Positions 20,866-30,545 of a stretch of 64,000 nt of DNA are shown here, piece after piece. This stretch comes from Nannochloropsis salina CCMP1776 (lineage: Eukaryota > Sar > Eustigmatophyceae > Eustigmatales > Monodopsidaceae). Location of the stretch: positions 366,680-430,679 of the forward strand of contig SDOX01000158.1 of the NCBI GenBank assembly GCA_004565275.1. Reading direction: 5' to 3'. Within the stretch, counting starts at the first letter, position 1. Every line of letters starts with the position of its first letter. The translations under genes and the position numbers were made by a program. The notes beneath the pieces were generated by a model that worked only from the letters and a program-made list of their open reading frames with translations, searched no databases and was not told the DNA's origin.

Positions 20866-23800
20866 ATGGGAATACAAGGATTGCTCCAAGCCCTGGCACC
20901 TGTCACACGATCTAACGTCTCTTTGGAGGAATACCGCGGAAAGACCTTGGCCATCGATGGTGCCACCATGCTTTACCGGGCAGCCTACGGTATTGCTGAA
21001 GAACTGGCCCTTTGCTCACAAGAGCCGTCGTCAAAACCCTCAATTCCTTCCGAGACCACCTCCTCCTTCATCCCCCCCACGTCCACCTCCCTCTCCTCCC
21101 TCACCACCTGGGGCTCGTCCTCAAGCACGCACAACACCACTGCCTCCTTTGCCTCATCCATTGGCATAATTGGAGGAAGGACATCGTCGCGAGAGCAAGG
21201 TCTGCCTCTTCCTTTTGATTCCCCTCTCGCCCATTCGGGCCCCTGCACCATCCCCTCCCGTTACTGGCCGTACATCGAGCGCCGAATTGATGCCCTACGC
21301 CACCACGGAATCACCCCTATCTTTGTCTTGGACGGGCGTCGTGCGCCTTTGAAAGCCGGCACGGACTCGCAGCGTTCCACCGCCCGGAAAGCCTCCTTGG
21401 CCCGGGGACTGGCCTTCCGACAGCGTGCGCTCGCCCTCCCTCCGTCCGTCCACTGCGATGCAGAGCGCGCCGCATTGCTGGAGCAGGCCAAATCCCACTT
21501 CCAACGGGCCCTCTCCCTTCCCCATGTCCTCCTTCACGACTGCACCCTCCGGCTTCGGGCCTGGGGGATCCACGTTCTCGTCGCTCCGTACGAAGCGGAT
21601 GCGCAGGTGGCTTGGCTCTGTCGTCGGGGTTTAGCCGACGGGGTTTTGACCGAGGACTCCGACGTGCTGGTCTACGTGGCTCTATCACCGAGACCTTTTC
21701 CCGTGCTGTTCAAATTGGAGGTGGTGGGTGGGGCGCGCGGAGGGAGGGGTTGGGGCCGGCCGGGGGAGGGAGGTGGAGGAGGGACAGGCATGGATTACCC
21801 TGAAGCTAAAGCCCAAGAGCTGCTTTTCGACCCAGAGGCCTTTGCGCGGTCGGGGAACGCAACGACTCCGTACTTGAAAGACCTTTGTCAAGTAAGAGGG
21901 GGTCTTGTCTTCTTCCTCTTCCTCCTCGGTTCCTCCCCGGCGAATCTCTTCTTTCCCTCTCAACTCGTTTACTACAGTCATCCTTTTCCCTCCCCCATCT
22001 CACCCAATCGCCTGCCCTCCCTCTCTCCCTCCCTCCCTTGCTCCTTTCCTCTCCCCTTCTCCAGATATACCTCTCCTCCACCATTCCCGGTGAGGCGGGA
22101 CGCCTATTTTGCGCCGCATGCATCCTCTCCGGCTGCGATTATTTGCCCTCCCTTCCACGTGTGGGGCCCGCCACGGCCATGGCCTTAATCAAGCAAAGCC
22201 GACCCGGCAGCCCTGACCCCGAGCGGCGACTGGGAAACGTGGTCAGGCAGTTGCAGAGGAAGGCACGGGGGAGGGCGGGGGGGAGGGAGGGAGGGAGGGA
22301 AGGGTGGCAGGACTACGTGGCTCGGGCCCGGCAGGCGGAGCGATTGTTTGCCTACCATCGGGTCTTTGATTGTCGGGGGGGGAAGAGGAGGATGACGACG
22401 TTTTTGCCCGTGAAGTGGAAAAACGGAGGGAGGATGCAGGCGGGGCGGGGGGAAGGCGTGGTTGGGAGAGATGGAAAGGGCGAATGGGTAGACGGGAAGC
22501 AGCCGGAGGAGGAGGAAAAGACGGAGGAGGAGGAGGTGGAGGAGGAGGAGGAAATTAGGATGAGAGACCTTCCCGTCGTGGAGGATAACGAGATTTTGTG
22601 CGACATTCTGGGTCCGCCCATGCTACCCTGGGAGGCAGAGGCCGTGGCCAAGGCGCGAATCCATCCCGAGACCCTCGTGCAGCTCCCACACGGGCAGGGG
22701 GAGGGACAAAAGGAGGAAGGGGAGGTTGGAGGGTGGGAGGGAAGGAAATTAGGGGCGAGGAAGGGCATGGACACGTCGAATAAGGGGCGTGAACACTTCA
22801 CGAGACCATCCCAGGGGAACGGACAGAGACAAGACTACCGACCTGGGCTACCGCAGGGGTTACCACGGCGCCCTCCGACGCCACAAGAAGGACTGAAGCA
22901 GCATGCACAGCCGGAAATAAAGCAAGAAGAGCAAGCCTCAGCGGCTGCTGTCATCGAACATCGGGGGAACGGGTGGGTAGAAGAGGGAAGAGAGTGGGTG
23001 GGGGAAGGCGGGGAGGAAAGAAGGGCGCCGGAGGAGAATGAAAGGAATAGGCGTGCGAGGCCGCTGTCAGAGGATAAGGAGCTACAGGACTTGAGAAATT
23101 TGGTGCAACGACAGGAACGACGCAAGCGGCAAGACTGGGATAGGGTTGGGGTCCAAGAGGTAGTGGAAGGGAGGGAGGGCGGGAGGGAGGGAGGGAAGGG
23201 AGGCCCAGAGGCGGGGGAGGATCGTTCAATGTCTAGATTTCCCGCGGATTCTGTCGCACGTCCTTCCTCGCCATGGAAAAGGCGACATCATCAAGAGGTA
23301 TCCATTGCGATTGTAAATAAAGTGCTGACAGAGGCAAGGGAGGGAGGGAGGGAGGGAGGGAGGGAGGGAGGGGTGCAAGATGAGGAAGCAAGCGAGGATT
23401 TTTATGACTTTTTGGGAGCGGAGACCGCCTGTATGGTGGAGGAGGGGTCAAAAGGATGTCTAGGCCCGAGCGTGGGGCAAATGGAAGATTCAAAGATTGA
23501 ATCTCAAGATTCGTCGGAGAAAAGTGGGGTGGGACGCGTCAAGCGGATGGGAGGAACCTTGGCGTGGAGCGCGAGCGCGAAGGGGCAGAATTGTGAAGTG
23601 GAAATACGGGGAGAAGGAGGAGAAGGGGGAAAATCACAAGGTAAAATAGAAGATACGGGAGCCGCGATGACTGATGGCGACAGGACCAAGGGAGGCATAC
23701 AGGAGAGGAAAGCGTCGAGTGGTAGGAACCCTTTTGCCGTGTCGAGGTCCACAGTTAAAATGAAGCACCAAAAGGTATTTTCCCTGTCGTTCCCAGCCGT

Positions 23801-24380
23801 GGAGGGGAGGGCAATGGGGTCGAAGCAAAAGAAGGAGGAGGTGCCGGAGGAGGCGATCAAGGCGTTGGGGGGGGAAGGGGAGGAGGGCACAGGGCTTGGG
23901 ACCAGAGAGGAGGAAAACGGCGAGAAGGAGGGCGCGGGGGAGGTCGAGGCGGAGGATGAGGTGGTGATCCTGGATCCTCCGACCGTGGTCCTGCCGTCGA
24001 CAATGTCCGACACCCAGGTCCATGCCCGATCCGAGCTGTGCGCTGGACTCATTGCTTCCACCGCGAACCCCCCGACAGCCACGTGTCCGAGTGCCACGGG
24101 CTTGTTCAGATTTATGAATGTGGTCAAACGCAATAACAGCAGTGGCAGCGCCCGCCGGGCGCAGGGTGCGGAGGAGAACGTGGTCGTGGTGGAGGACTGG
24201 GAGGGAAGGGATCCCCCTACAGGTCGCACCGATGGCGATCATAGAGCGGGATTGGGTGAGGGAATTCGGCTTGGAAAGAGACAGGGGAGGATGGGGAAGG
24301 CAGCGCTGCGCGGGGTGCGACGCAAGCCGGTGAAAGGAGGGGTGAGGAAGGATGTGTCGGGTAAGAGGAAGCGGGGGTAA
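20866..24380 (+). CDS. EXO1: Exonuclease 1 (EXO1), XPG/Rad2-family nuclease
   Basis: This is the mismatch-repair and double-strand-break resection 5'-3' exonuclease and flap nuclease. Exons 20866-21727, 21788-21891 and 22065-24380 give about 1,093 residues. The start MGIQGLLQ is diagnostic of EXO1. The N-domain has the metal-binding aspartate in LAIDGATMLYR (D31). The I-domain reads VAPYEADAQVAWL and LTEDSDVLVY, with the expected acidic ligands. The helix-hairpin entry reads CILSGCDYLPSLPRVGPATA. Between the first and second N-domain blocks is a Ser/Thr-rich insert (about residues 50-112). The C-terminal 700 residues are mostly low-complexity, with GGRE repeats encoded by GGGA microsatellites at about 22282, 23165 and 23340. 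The first 60-base intron (21728-21787) is a multiple of three with no stop, so it could also be retained. It converges with the SFSWAP gene, 273 bases away. Confidence 0.92.
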
Positions 24381-24653
24381 GACGACGCGATGGATTGGGA
24401 AGGAAGGTAGCGCGCGAGTCTTTGGAGGCGCTGCGTTACGGAAACGAATGGGTTGGCTCTACTGTCATCACATCGTTCTTTGCTCGGTAAAGCCATGCCT
24501 TCCTCTCTCCACACCCACTTTCAATATCTGCGTCCCTCCCGACTCCCACTCCGACTTGACTTCTTCCTCTCTTTCCTCCCCCTCCCCTCCCTCTTACGCC
24601 TCCTTCCCTCCTCCTCTTCCTCCCTTCCCCTCCCTCGCCCCTCCCCTTGCCCC

Positions 24654-26945
24654 TCACGCCGTCGCCTGGACCCCTTCTTCTCCTCTTCCTCCTCTTCCCT
24701 CCTCCTCCTTTTCCTCTCCCGCCCCTCGCTCCGACCCCGACTTCGACTCCGACTTCCGCCCCCCCCACTTCCCTCTCCTCCTCCCGCCAGAGCCGCCTCC
24801 CTCCCGTCGGCCTTCCCTCTCCTCCCGCCCTTCCCCTCGTCCCTCCCTCCCTTCCTTCCGCCCCCCTTTCTTCTCTCTCTCTCTCGACAAATTACCCGGC
24901 TCCCTCCCCTCTCCCTCCTCCTCCCTCCTTCCATACCTCCGCGGTGCTGCCGCCTCCCTCTCTTCCTCTTTCTTCCTCCTCCTGTCTTTCATCCTCTTCT
25001 CCTCTTTTCGTCCCCTTCCTTCCCCTCCCTCCTCTACCTCCTCCTGAGGACCCTGTCTCCCCCCCCCCTCCTCCTCCTTGTCCCAGCCTGACCCTTCCCC
25101 CTCCTCCACCTCCTCGTCCACCCCTCCTCCTTCCCCTCCTTCCCTCCCTTCCCTCCGCCTCCTTTCCTTTTCAATTTCCAATTGAAAATGACCTTGCAAA
25201 AGCTTCGCCCTTCGCAAACGTATGACCTGCAATCGAGCGCGCTCCTCCTCCAGCTCCCTCTCTCTCCTCTTCTCCTCCGCCTCCCCTCGCATCACCACCT
25301 CCTCCTCCTCCTTCTCACCCCCCCCACCCTCTTTCACAGCTCGTCCCTCGTCATTCCAGACAACTCCTGGGACAGCACCTTCTTCTTCTACCTCCTTCCT
25401 TCCTCCTTCCCCATCACCCGCATCCTCTCCCTCCCCTTCCCTCGAAAACACGTCCACAGCCCTTTCTTTTCCTCTCCCTCTCCCTTGCCGTTTCTTCCAC
25501 TCTATCACGACGCCTCCCTCCGTCGCGCCCACTTCCTCCTTCAATCGCCCTTCCCTCAGCAGTTTCTGGTAGTAAGGATAGTATGCGTCGTTCCGGTCCA
25601 CAAAACGGAACCTCCCGTCGGTCCCCGTCCCTTCTTTTTCGCGCACTTTCTCCTCGAAACTTTCCCCATGCTTCAGCACGAAGGCCACCAACTTCCTCAT
25701 CACTGCTTCCATTTCCTCGCTCGGCTCCAAAATCTCCTCCTCCTCCTCCTCCTCCTCCTCCTCCTCCTCCTCCTCTTCCTCTTCCCCTCCTTCCTCTCCC
25801 TCCCCTCCCCCCTTCCTCGTCCCCTTTCTCTTTCCCCCCGTACCGTTCCACACCGGCCCCAGTAGCAACCGCATCGCCCTTTTCCTTCTGAATTCTTCCT
25901 CCTTCTCCCTCCTTCTCGCTTCTTCCTCCTCCTCCCTCGCCCTCCGCCTCTCCTCCTCCTCCTTCTTCTTCCTCCCCTCCTCATCCAAGGCATAGTCCTC
26001 TTCCACCTCCTTCTCTTCCTCCCGCATGAAGACATAGTACTCGTGCAAACGCCCCCCCGGATAGAGGAAGGAAAAGGCCGGATTGTCGGCTTGCTTCACC
26101 TTCAGCATGATCTCGAGCTGGGGGTCTTCGCGCGCCCTCCGTGACGTCATACCTATGAGGCGATGCTCCTGCCACGTCGACGGGAGGCACACCGACGGAG
26201 GGACGGAGAAGGAAGGCGTGAAATCGCCCCAGCCCTCTGCCGACTCCTCCCCCGCCTCGTCGCCATGCGAGTGCCCACGACCATTCACCTCCTCCTTCCC
26301 CTCCTCCCCTTCCTCCCCTTCCTCCCCCTGCTCCTCCTTCCTCACCATTTTCAGATCCCGATACCTTTCCACGTCGCATTGTCTCTCCACCTCTTCTATC
26401 TCCGCGTCCCTACCATCGTCCTCTTCTCCCTCCCCCTCCGGCTCATCCCCGTTGTCATCATCTTCCTCCTCCGCCCCTCCAGCCTTCCTCCTCCCCCTCC
26501 ACCGCCCTCTCCCTTTTCGTTTTCGGAACATCATCCGGTCATCCAAGAGGGCTCGCCCGTCAAACCGGTCGATCACGATAGGGTCCTCTCTCTCCCCTCT
26601 CCAGTAGATCATGTGTTTTTCTTCCTGCACAGCCATGGCAGCCACAGCATCATTCAATATGTCTGCTCTCAGGCCGTAGACGGTGAAAGAAATACCCTCC
26701 GTGTCGTTCCCCACAGGCTGGTGGTCTCCCTCGACCAAGCCACCCACGCCTTGCAGCGCCTTGAAATACTTCTTAGGAAGGAATTGCTGTTGTCCAGGTC
26801 GATCACTGGGTGCCACCGTGGATGATGCGGTAGACGGGCCATAGTACGATGCGCCCGGGTCCCCGGCAGAGGGACGCTGAGACAAGCGAGGACCCCCTTG
26901 TGAACGTTCCCCCGGTAAGGAAGGCGGTGCCCCCATGAAGGACAT
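24654..26945 (-). CDS. SFSWAP: SFSWAP-type splicing regulator (DRY_EERY plus two SURP modules)
   Basis: A single open frame of 763 codons starts at ATG 26945. About residues 82-140 match the N-terminal DRY_EERY domain of suppressor-of-white-apricot proteins (FTVYGLRADILND, KHMIYWRGE, IVIDRFDGRALLDD). SURP module 1 is at about 262-309 (LEIMLKVKQADNPAFSFL, then LHEYYVFMRE). SURP module 2 is at about 411-468 (VMRKLVAFVLKHGESFEEKV, then RFRFVDRNDAYYPYYQKLL). SURP modules bind SF1 or other splicing partners, so this is a nuclear pre-mRNA splicing regulator. The C-terminal third is Glu/Arg/Gly/Lys-rich rather than a classical RS domain; only a few Ser residues occur near the end (KSESKSGSERG). A poly-Glu run is encoded by a CTC repeat at 25734-25785. 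It contains no obvious intron, although the low-complexity parts could hide one. Confidence 0.85.
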   Translation of the reverse strand: MSFMGAPPSLPGERSQGGPRLSQRPSAGDPGASYYGPSTASSTVAPSDRPGQQQFLPKKYFKALQGVGGLVEGDHQPVGNDTEGISFTVYGLRADILNDAVAAMAVQEEKHMIYWRGEREDPIVIDRFDGRALLDDRMMFRKRKGRGRWRGRRKAGGAEEEDDDNGDEPEGEGEEDDGRDAEIEEVERQCDVERYRDLKMVRKEEQGEEGEEGEEGKEEVNGRGHSHGDEAGEESAEGWGDFTPSFSVPPSVCLPSTWQEHRLIGMTSRRAREDPQLEIMLKVKQADNPAFSFLYPGGRLHEYYVFMREEEKEVEEDYALDEEGRKKKEEEERRRAREEEEEARRREKEEEFRRKRAMRLLLGPVWNGTGGKRKGTRKGGGEGEEGGEEEEEEEEEEEEEEEEEILEPSEEMEAVMRKLVAFVLKHGESFEEKVREKEGTGTDGRFRFVDRNDAYYPYYQKLLREGRLKEEVGATEGGVVIEWKKRQGRGRGKERAVDVFSREGEGEDAGDGEGGRKEVEEEGAVPGVVWNDEGRAVKEGGGGEKEEEEVVMRGEAEEKRRERELEEERARLQVIRLRRAKLLQGHFQLEIEKERRRREGREGGEGGGVDEEVEEGEGSGWDKEEEGGGRQGPQEEVEEGGEGRGRKEEKRMKDRRRKKEEEREAAAPRRYGRREEEGEGREPGNLSREREKKGGRKEGREGRGEGREEREGRREGGGSGGRRRGKWGGRKSESKSGSERGAGEEKEEEGRGGRGEEGVQATA
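25734..25785. repeat. CTC trinucleotide repeat coding poly-Glu
   Basis: A run of CTC/TCC triplets lies within the SFSWAP-type gene and is read on the minus strand as a chain of glutamates between the two SURP modules. Its length may vary between strains. Confidence 0.85.
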
Positions 26946-27646
26946 GGTTTTAAAAAGTGCTAATCCCTGTATTTACGCATTTTGCGATGTGAAATTTCAC
27001 TCGTGGAGGCATCTTTTATACCATTTGTATTCTGGTTCCAGCCGTTGCTGGAAGTCGAAGTGCTGGGGGGGGGGGGAGGTTATTCCTCTCTGAAATATTT
27101 TCTTTTTATTTTATTTCATTCACCATTTACGACATCTATACAGATCCAATGAGTCTTACTCATTGCCTGTATGGACATTCTGGGCCAGAGCTTTCCTTCG
27201 AGAAAGGCCGTGTAATCCTTCATGCGTGGCTAGCCGAAAGTCCCTCCCTGGGAGAAAACGGAGTTTCAATATGCGAAACAAAGTTACAAAACCAACGATG
27301 TCTGAGTGTTATGTGGAGTTCAATCGTCCTGTGGTGTACTCCTCTTTTTTTCACGATCTATACATACGCACTATGTACCCCAGCCTTTTCCTCTCCAAAG
27401 TCGCCCCGTGCTCTCCCTTCCGCCTCCTCCTCGTCCTACCCCCTTCATCAAGCCCATCTCTTCCGCCCCCCCCCTTTCCAGATCTGCCGCTTCCCTCCTT
27501 TCTCTTTTCCACCGTCACTTCTCCTCCCCCAAATTTGTGAGCCTTTGTCGTCCACTGCTGGTACGTTTACCTCGATGATAGCAAAGTCTCAACCATGACC
27601 CGCCATAATCAATGCCTCGTGGCAGTATTCTTTTCCGCCAACATCC
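26946..27646. other. Intergenic region between SFSWAP and TraB genes
   Basis: These 700 bases lie upstream of the SFSWAP start and downstream of the TraB stop. Included are a G homopolymer at about 27065-27076 and AT-rich stretches around 27090-27125. A plus-strand frame of 150 codons (27149-27598) shows no recognisable domain and overlaps CCT-rich sequence, so I do not call it. Confidence 0.4.
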
Positions 27647-28999
27647 TCAAAAGGCCATGCTCGGGTCCTTGTGCCGGACCACACCAAACGTTTTTTGAGA
27701 AGGCGCCGAGAGAAAGAGGATGCTTTGACACAGCATGTAGCTGATAAGGACCAGAATGACCACACCCACAAAGGGCCACGCCCAACCTCCTCCTCGGGCC
27801 CCCCGACAAGAAATCAACCTGCGCCTGTCCACCGGAATTCCCCAATTTCTTTGGATGTGAGGTATCAACGAGGCGCCCACAACGGCCAAGACTACCATCC
27901 TTTCCTCCCCTGTCCCCTCCCGCCCTCCCTCCCGGCTACACACAGGTCTGTCCAACTTTTGCATGGAAGAAAGAAAGTAATCCCCTCCTTCTTTCTCCAA
28001 CGGCGCCAAGGACGGGTGCCGATGGGCGAAGAAACGAAGGATTTGGGACATGGCGTCGGAGCCCCGCGGTATGGGAAGAAAGGGGGGGGAGAGGCCCAGG
28101 GCCTGGCAAGCCGTCCGTCCCGACAGGCAAGGGAGGGAGAGCAAGGCCACGTCTTTGACGACTCCGAGACGGTCCCAGGCGGACAAGGAAAGCCAGGCGC
28201 GGGCCAAGGTCGTGGGCAGATCCCGCCCGCCCAGCACGACACGGGTGTGGTGGCCTGGAACGGGGGTAGTGGCAGCCAACCGGATGCTCTGCACAAATTC
28301 GTGCGCAAACGTCCGGCGTTGCCCCACCAACACAGCCACGGCTTTCCACACCAGGCGGGCAAGCACCAAGGAGGAAAAACGGGAAAAATTCAAGAGAGGC
28401 GTCGCTCCCGCCAACATGTGGTAGGGGCTAAAACCACCTTCCACACCCAGGGCCTGGCCACTGCTGTTGCTGCTGATGGCGGCGTGAATGTCGATCAAAT
28501 AGCTCCAAATGGAGGCGTCGGGGTCGAGCAAGAGGCGGAGGCGGGTGGGGCAGATTTGAACGAGCAGCACGTCCGGCCGCTGCTCTTGCAAGGCACGTTT
28601 GACTAGGGCCAGGCTTTCCGAGCCACCAATGCCCTTGGACCCCAACAAATAGAAATCGGCGTGGTTGCCCGCGATGAAATGCACGTCCGATATGGTGGTG
28701 GAGTGCGCAAGATGGCCAGTCGGATTCATGGGGACGGTGCTGGTGCTGCTGCTGCTGCCAAGTGCCAGGGCCGCATCAAGGGGAACATCGCCTCCCAGAC
28801 TCGAGGATGAGAACGAGGCTGAAGGGTCAGCAGTGCCATCACGTTTCCGAATCAGAGTGGCAGATTCTTCGTCATGCGGGTCAGGACGCTCAAACGGCAG
28901 CTGAGTGCTGGGACGGAGGAGGGACTGTCCCGCAGGAACTGAGGAGGGAAATGCCCGGGAAGCAGGTGGTGGAGGTGGCAAAGGTGAAGCCGAGACCAT
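27647..28999 (-). CDS. TraB-family membrane protein (TRABD-like), probably without catalytic histidines
   Basis: The frame from the first ATG (28999) gives 450 residues; it stays open upstream to about 29089, so an earlier exon is possible. The order of motifs follows human TRABD. First FYLLGSKGIGGSESLALVKR with RPDVLLVQICPTRL (residues about 110-152), where the family has GTAH followed by VVVELC. Then VVLGGRDLPTTLARAWLSLS (about 253-272), matching HLGDRPIPVTFKRA. Then DYFLSSMQKL (about 337), matching the ERDxYL region. Then VVLAVVGASLIPHIQRNW (about 367-385), matching VVGMGHVPGIEKNW. A single hydrophobic span (WAWPFVGVVILVLISYML) near the C-terminus would anchor it in a membrane. Both GxxH motifs thought to bind metal in TraB/TIKI proteins are altered (GSKG and GASL), so it may be a non-enzymatic member. 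It is head-to-head with the VOC gene. Confidence 0.75.
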   Translation of the reverse strand: MVSASPLPPPPPASRAFPSSVPAGQSLLRPSTQLPFERPDPHDEESATLIRKRDGTADPSASFSSSSLGGDVPLDAALALGSSSSTSTVPMNPTGHLAHSTTISDVHFIAGNHADFYLLGSKGIGGSESLALVKRALQEQRPDVLLVQICPTRLRLLLDPDASIWSYLIDIHAAISSNSSGQALGVEGGFSPYHMLAGATPLLNFSRFSSLVLARLVWKAVAVLVGQRRTFAHEFVQSIRLAATTPVPGHHTRVVLGGRDLPTTLARAWLSLSAWDRLGVVKDVALLSLPCLSGRTACQALGLSPPFLPIPRGSDAMSQILRFFAHRHPSLAPLEKEGGDYFLSSMQKLDRPVCSREGGREGTGEERMVVLAVVGASLIPHIQRNWGIPVDRRRLISCRGARGGGWAWPFVGVVILVLISYMLCQSILFLSAPSQKTFGVVRHKDPSMAF

Positions 29000-29448
29000 G
29001 CTCGTTGCTCCAGTGTAACTTGACACGTAGGATTGTGGTAGGGACAGGATGTTGCGTACCCAAGCGAGTAATGCGAGCTCGAGGAACACCGGTGCTCGGG
29101 TGCGTAGCTCCTGCGAAGTTGATGGGGCCTATAAAAAAAGCACGTGCTCCACGTTTAGTCAAAGGAGTTGTCTACCACACGATGCGGACCTCACACATGT
29201 GTACGTCCTCCCGTTGCGTCCTGCTTGGGGGCTGTCGGTGGGCAAGGTGGATGAGATGGAACTTGCCTTAGATATAGCCGCCATATCACAGGGGGAGGAG
29301 GTTAAAAAGTCCTTGCAGAGCAGTATAGAAAAAACAAACAGCAGGACTGCATCACAGTAGTTTTCGATCCAATAATCTCGGAATCGTCATTTTTGTACGT
29401 CCATATACACAGGTTGTCAGGGTCGCTGCTTTCTTTGTGGCCATAACC
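29000..29448. promoter_or_regulatory. Head-to-head intergenic region (TraB / VOC genes)
   Basis: There are 449 bases between the divergent start codons. Part of the left side may be translated as an N-terminal extension of the TraB protein. No other coding frame is convincing. Confidence 0.4.
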
Positions 29449-29988
29449 ATGCAGCGTTTTTGGCCATATTTATTCATCCTCGGGCATCTCCTTGTCCTTC
29501 TACCCGAGTGCCTTGGAGCGGGGGATACTAACGTTTTATTGCTCAACCACGTATCCCGCGAATGCCGCGACCCCGAAACAATGGCAGAATTCTACACCAG
29601 TGTCATGGGCTTCTCACGCGTGCCGGCGCCCCCTTTCCCCTTTGTGACCATCTGGTTGTACCATCCCAGCGGTGTCACTATGCATCTCATCGAAGGTACG
29701 CCGGACTACGGCCTCGTGGAGGGGCCCGCCCGTGACGCGTCCACAGGAAAATGTAGTCAGCATGTATTTGTGCAAGGAAATTTTGACCCGATCCATATCC
29801 GACGCGGTCACCATCTGGCCTGGACTGTAAAAGACTTAGAATGCATCAAGGCGGCGTTGGGCACCCGAGGAATTCCCTTCGGAACGTCCACGGTACCAGG
29901 CACGGACACACGGCAAGTCTTTGCCTTCGACCCCGAAGGAAACGGGCTGGAATTTGTGTATAAACCACCACCGAACCAGGAGCTGTGA
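29449..29988 (+). CDS. Glyoxalase/VOC-superfamily protein with signal peptide
   Basis: A single exon of 179 residues. The ATG at 29449 opens a clear signal peptide (MQRFWPYLFILGHLLVLL) with a probable cleavage near ECLGAG, so the protein enters the secretory pathway or, in algae with secondary plastids, could be a bipartite plastid leader; no aromatic residue directly follows a typical ASAF motif. The mature part is one vicinal-oxygen-chelate module: LLNHVSRECRDPETMAEFY, VMGFSRV, MHLIEG, HHLAWTVKDLE and LEFVYKP. The histidines of NHVS and HHLAW and the final Glu fit the usual metal-ligand positions. Closest in style are plant and bacterial lactoylglutathione-lyase-like proteins, but the substrate cannot be assigned. 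It converges with the giant HECT gene. Confidence 0.85.
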   Translation: MQRFWPYLFILGHLLVLLPECLGAGDTNVLLLNHVSRECRDPETMAEFYTSVMGFSRVPAPPFPFVTIWLYHPSGVTMHLIEGTPDYGLVEGPARDASTGKCSQHVFVQGNFDPIHIRRGHHLAWTVKDLECIKAALGTRGIPFGTSTVPGTDTRQVFAFDPEGNGLEFVYKPPPNQEL

Positions 29989-30545
29989 AGAAACGGGAGG
30001 AAAGACTTTGAAAGCAGACGATGAAAGACACGAACCCCTCTGCCTGAGCGTTTCGGCATTATTTTCCTTCATTTCATTTTTTAAATAAGGCTTAACATTA
30101 ATGCTTGCTCCCTTTATACAATATTTTTATGCAAATGCCGTCAGGCCCTCAATTTGTCATCGCTCCAAATCTAGGCATGCACGTAACGACCGTCTATACC
30201 GTTAGGTCTGCTAGGAGCCCTCCTCTTTACTTTTCAGTCGATTTCTAGTCACAGAATACATTTCAGACCCTTCTTTGACTTGCAGCTCACATTCAAATGC
30301 GAGGTAAGGATGGCCTTCCCTTTAAAACTCCAGATTGTGCTCTGTTCCTCCTCTACACTGCTGCCCATCCACCAAACTTGTCAACAATGTGTTCCTTCTA
30401 GCATCTTCTACTTCCTCCTCCTTATGACTCCTTGATAAAGACTCAAAATCTGCATGCCCTGCTCGATTCGATTGCTCGTCCTGAGCAGCATGCTTTCCTG
30501 AACTTCCGACCTCTGTGTTTGCCGTCTCCTTTGCCTTTGGGAGCC
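29989..30545. other. Convergent 3' region between VOC and HECT genes
   Basis: About 560 AT-rich bases that must contain the 3' ends of both genes. AAATAA occurs at about 30083 on the plus strand. No further gene is visible. Confidence 0.4.

Noticed and set aside
28999-29089. TraB protein starting at 29089
   Set aside because: The codon there is GTG; the first ATG in frame is at 28999, which was used, although an upstream exon remains possible.
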